From: Clostridiales bacterium
Lineage (GTDB): Bacteria > Bacillota_A > Clostridia > Oscillospirales > Acutalibacteraceae
Assembly (NCBI GenBank): GCA_009774735.1
Contig: VSOH01000066.1
Span: 1 to 7,835 of the forward strand
DNA length: 7,835 nucleotides
Reading direction: 5' to 3'
Program-made: the position numbers and the translations under genes
Notes under the pieces: model-generated
Told to the model about the DNA's origin: nothing
Database searches by the model: none
What the model saw: the letters and a program-made list of their open reading frames with translations, nothing else
Shown: positions 5,330-7,835 of the stretch, one piece after another
Numbering within the stretch: position 1 is the first letter of the stretch
How the letters are laid out: each line of letters begins with the position of its first letter

Positions 5330-6547
5330 TTATTTATTAATCTGCTTTGAGTATTTAGCAAGATAAACAGTTCTCATCAGGAAGCATTCAGCCTTTGGTA
5401 CGTAATGAGGACGATTGAAAATATCACAATCAATTGCAGCCTCACAGCCCTTTGTCATAATGATATCAAGTGCCTGCATATCTCCCTCGCTGTTACCTGT
5501 AACAAGAGCACCGTTACCCTCAATAAGAACAGCATTTCTGCCATCGAGTGCCTTAGCAATTTCCTTAGCACAAGCATCCGTATCGCCGTCAATCCAAGGG
5601 CAGTTTTTAACATCAAGACCAACAATCTGAGCAAAATCATCAATCATAGGAAGCATTGTGTCACCTGTTGCTGAATATGCAACAACACTTGGGTCAGCAA
5701 CATGCTTAATCATTGTGAACGATGAGCTGAGATAAATTGCTCTGTGAATTTTAGCACATTTTGGTGCAACACCGTTTACACCAAGACCTGTACCTAAATC
5801 AACATCAACCTTTTTACCGCCGTCATAGGTAAGAGTAAAAGCACCGCCGTTTCTTACGGATGAGCCGAGGTCACAAATACGCTCAGGCATTGAGGATGAA
5901 TCATTTTTCTTAAGGAAGTAATTGAGCTTGCTTGTGAGTGAGTACTCCTTGTCCCAGGAATGACGAAGATAATTATCCTTAATCACCTTTTCACAGCACT
6001 GCTCAAGAACATCTGCTACCTCAAATGCCTTTTCATAGCTTTCACCAACACAAAGAGTGCCGTGGTGCATAATCATAATTGCAGGGCACTCAGGATTAGC
6101 AACAAGGCATTTTTCAACCTTTTTTCTGAGTGAATTTGTAGTTGACATTGCGTACTCAGCAGTCGGAACCTTAGTGCCGAGAACTGACTTGAATTCATCA
6201 TATACATTCCTGATTTCCATACCGGTAATGCTGACAATTGTAGCAGCCTTCTGGTGAGTGTGGATAACAAAGTTAACCTCAGGACGATGCTTATAGGCAT
6301 CTGCATGAACGCCCTTTTCTGATGAAGGCTTGATATCACCCTCATGAGAGCAATCCTCAATGTTAACTACAACAACCTCCTCAGGCGTAAGTGTTTCATA
6401 TGCACGTCCTGACGGAGTAATAACAAACTGAGTGTCACTGATTCTTGCTGAAACATTACCCCATGTACGGGCAATAAGTCCTGTTTCAACTAATTTTTTA
6501 CCAGCCTCAACAACCAGTCTTTTAGCTTCTTCAATTTCGTAAGCCAT
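5330..6547 (-). CDS. Tandem-domain class II aldolase/adducin family protein
   Basis: 405-residue cytoplasmic protein made of two class II aldolase (AraD/FucA-like) domains. The first (about 1-200) has the family motifs TWGNVSAR (28-35), TPSG (44-47), the probable catalytic glutamate E77 (SSEKGVHADAY) and zinc ligands H96, H98 (IHTH) and H162 (MHHG). Such enzymes reversibly cleave or epimerise sugar phosphates. The second (about 210-405) keeps the fold signals KIHRAIY (266-272) and LIEGNGALVTG (341-351). However, the HxH pair is reduced to H282-x-A284 and the third histidine is N345, so it has probably lost zinc and become structural or regulatory. Ordinary FucA/AraD proteins are about 215-230 residues, so this is a duplication, not a fusion to a dehydrogenase. 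ATG with AAGGAG (6556-6561) 8 nt upstream is secure. It lies 70 nt downstream of an aminotransferase and is probably co-transcribed. The substrate is unknown. Confidence 0.85.
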   Translation of the reverse strand: MAYEIEEAKRLVVEAGKKLVETGLIARTWGNVSARISDTQFVITPSGRAYETLTPEEVVVVNIEDCSHEGDIKPSSEKGVHADAYKHRPEVNFVIHTHQKAATIVSITGMEIRNVYDEFKSVLGTKVPTAEYAMSTTNSLRKKVEKCLVANPECPAIMIMHHGTLCVGESYEKAFEVADVLEQCCEKVIKDNYLRHSWDKEYSLTSKLNYFLKKNDSSSMPERICDLGSSVRNGGAFTLTYDGGKKVDVDLGTGLGVNGVAPKCAKIHRAIYLSSSFTMIKHVADPSVVAYSATGDTMLPMIDDFAQIVGLDVKNCPWIDGDTDACAKEIAKALDGRNAVLIEGNGALVTGNSEGDMQALDIIMTKGCEAAIDCDIFNRPHYVPKAECFLMRTVYLAKYSKQINK

Positions 6548-6579
6548 AAAGTTTTCTCCTTATATATAAAACCTACTAA

Positions 6580-6603
6580 AGGGAGCAGGTATCCCTACTC
6601 CCT
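6580..6603 (-). other. Intercistronic stem-loop between aminotransferase and aldolase genes
   Basis: On the minus strand AGGGAG-T-AGG, a GATA loop, then CCT-G-CTCCCT pair as a continuous 10-bp stem with one U-G wobble; on the plus strand that position would be a C-A mismatch, so the structure favours the minus transcript. It begins 14 nt after the aminotransferase stop. The following TTTAGTAGGTTTT is too broken for a strong terminator, so partial termination, RNA processing or 3'-end protection of the first message are possible. Confidence 0.6.
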
Positions 6604-6617
6604 ATAAGTATTAATAA

Positions 6618-7792
6618 TTAATAGTCAATCTTCTCGCACTGTGAAAGTACCTTGTCAAAACGACGGATACATTCATCAATATCCTCCTCAGTGTAAGCAC
6701 TTGAGGTGTAAAGACGAGAACCGGCAAGTGTAACAAGACCCTCTGCCATATAAGCAGCACCCATATACTGCATCTCTGACTGACGGATACTTGTCTGCTT
6801 GAGAGTGCTTGGAATTGTCCAAGGCTTTTTCCAGTCAACCTTGAAGTGCATGGTAGCAACAGTATGAAGATGGCAAACTGAACCGATGTTGTAGCAAACA
6901 AACGGAAGGTCATACTTCTTGATTGACTCGTTAATTCCCTTAACAAGTCTGTCAGCCATCTGACCTGCAACCTGACAAGCATTTCTCTTCTCAATCTCAC
7001 AAATTACGGTATAACCTGCACAGCATGAAAGAGGAGTAGCAGCCATTGTACCGCCGCACATAGCCTTATGAATCTTTTTGCCCTCAGACTTATCAAGACC
7101 GGCACCAAGATACTTCATAACCTCTTTGTGACCGCCGATACCACCTGCACCTGGATAACCGCCGGCAATAATCTTACCGAAAATTGTAATATCAGGATCA
7201 ATACCATAGTAGCCCTGAGCACCTGAAAGACCGATACGGAAACCGGATACAACCTCATCACAAACGAGGAGAGCACCATACTTACGGCAAAGTGCCTGAA
7301 CACCCTTCGGGAAATCCTTATCAACAGGACGTGTTGCTGATTCAGGACCGATTGGCTCAATGAATACAGCAGCAGTACCGCCGCGGAATTTATTTAAAAT
7401 AAGCTTTTTCTCTAAGCTCTTAAGGTCATTCGGGAAGAATTCCTGTGTATGCTTGAACACAAACATAGGAACACCGTGTGACTGAAGATTTAATGTACCC
7501 GGAACACGCATACCCCAAGCAAGCTGATCTGACCAGCCGTGGTAAGCACCACCCATTTTGATGATGTTCTTATGACCTGTAGCAAGACGAGCAACACGAA
7601 CAGCACACATACAAGCCTCAGTACCTGAACCGAGCATACGGAACATCTCTACTGAAGGAACGCACTCACTGATTTTTTTAGCAAGCTTATACTCATATGG
7701 ATGGAAAAGACCTGTTGAAGGACCGCAGTCATCAAGAAGCTTCTTAACCTCTTCCTTAACAACATCATCATTTGAGCCGATGATTGTAGGAC
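6618..7792 (-). CDS. Class III aminotransferase, glutamate-1-semialdehyde aminomutase-like (partial, 5' end missing)
   Basis: PLP-dependent fold-type I enzyme of the HemL-like branch of class III aminotransferases. About 390 C-terminal codons are present; by family length some 50-60 N-terminal residues are missing at the contig end. Visible blocks in order are GPTIIGS at the left end, VPSVEMFRMLGSGTEA (phosphate-binding and substrate loop), AYHGWSDQL, FIEPIG, LLVCDEVVSGFRIG with the PLP-pyridine aspartate, IFGKIIAGGYPGAGG with the Schiff-base lysine (codon 7175-7173), CGGTMAATPLSC and a C-terminal SRLYTSSAYTEEDID. The open frame ends at TAA 7802-7800, which lies in adapter-like sequence and not in the gene. 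The pairing with an aldolase and the absence of hem genes argue against assuming a tetrapyrrole role; amino-group transfer or 1,2-migration on a carbonyl substrate is all that can be said. Arginine codons are mostly CGT (11 of 14 after Met at 7646), unlike dpaA. Confidence 0.88.
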
Positions 7793-7835
7793 CTTTATCT
7801 TATACACATCTTACGCAGACCACGAAAATCAGAGT
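7793..7835. other. Probable sequencing-adapter (Tn5 mosaic end/Nextera) contamination at the contig end
   Basis: Bases 7793-7811 match the reverse complement of the 19-bp Tn5 mosaic end, CTGTCTCTTATACACATCT, at 17 of 19 positions, with the last 13 exact (TTATACACATCT preceded by C). The next 14 bases match the Nextera i5-side continuation GACGCTGCCGACGA at 10 of 14 without gaps. The remaining 10 bases would fit an 8-nt index plus the start of the P5 tail. Homology to the aminotransferase stops exactly here and a stop codon appears. The comparison is to adapter sequences from memory. Confidence 0.85.

Noticed and set aside
6611..7000. Overlapping 129-residue reading frame inside the aminotransferase gene, and similar antisense or shifted frames at 1195-1416, 2045-2332, 2601-2816, 5405-5674 and 6073-6360.
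   Set aside because: They are out-of-frame shadows of well-supported genes, with no recognisable domains and no ribosome binding sites that I could see.
7800..7802. True nonsense codon making the aminotransferase a pseudogene.
   Set aside because: The stop lies inside the adapter-like bases, not in sequence homologous to the family.
7793..7811. Genuine Tn5/IS50 end or other mobile element.
   Set aside because: The continuation resembles an Illumina i5 adapter and the match is at the contig edge; no transposase or IS sequence is present.
1..7835. CRISPR array, tRNA, rRNA, known riboswitch or phage/defence genes.
   Set aside because: No repeat-spacer pattern, cloverleaf-like or rRNA-like sequence, or defence-type protein was seen; intergenic regions are all under 200 nt.

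Overview
The window looks like one end of a contig from a low-GC, spore-forming Firmicute, probably an anaerobic clostridial (Clostridia/Oscillospirales-like) gut bacterium. The grounds are the dipicolinate synthase pair dpaA/dpaB (a spore-specific pathway), A+T-rich intergenic DNA, strong GGAGG-type ribosome binding sites, several TTG/GTG starts and the overall protein flavour. The species cannot be fixed from this sequence alone.

Layout. Bases 1-2286 (minus strand) hold potA-potB-potC, the ATPase and two permeases of a spermidine/putrescine ABC importer; potC runs off the left edge and the substrate-binding protein (potD) would lie beyond it. A near-consensus sigma-A promoter (TTGACA-17-TATATT) precedes potA, with its -35 box lying over the dpaB stop codon. 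Bases 2373-3658 (minus) hold dpaA-dpaB, the two subunits that oxidise dihydrodipicolinate to the spore-core chelator dipicolinic acid; the genes overlap by 4 nt. A 199-nt divergent intergenic region (3659-3857) contains a 14-bp inverted repeat, a short palindrome, a tentative sporulation-type promoter for dpaA and a TATAAT box for murC. Bases 3858-5231 (plus) are murC, the UDP-MurNAc-L-alanine ligase of peptidoglycan synthesis. Two hairpins at 5249-5314 separate murC from the convergent genes. Bases 5330-6547 (minus) encode an unusual tandem class II aldolase/adducin protein, and 6618-7792 (minus) encode most of a class III, glutamate-1-semialdehyde-aminomutase-like PLP enzyme; these two probably form one operon with a stem-loop between them.

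The last 43 bases (7793-7835) do not look like genome. They match the Tn5 mosaic-end/Nextera sequencing adapter (17 of 19 bases) followed by an adapter-like tail, and they create the in-frame stop that seems to truncate the aminotransferase. Treat that gene as cut by the contig end, not as a pseudogene.

Functionally the window mixes housekeeping (murC), sporulation (dpaAB), polyamine uptake (potABC) and one less understood metabolic pair (aminotransferase + tandem aldolase). That pair is the best candidate for something undescribed. The aldolase's first domain keeps the zinc and catalytic residues, its second domain has lost most of them, and the aminotransferase shows strong CGT arginine codon bias suggesting high expression.
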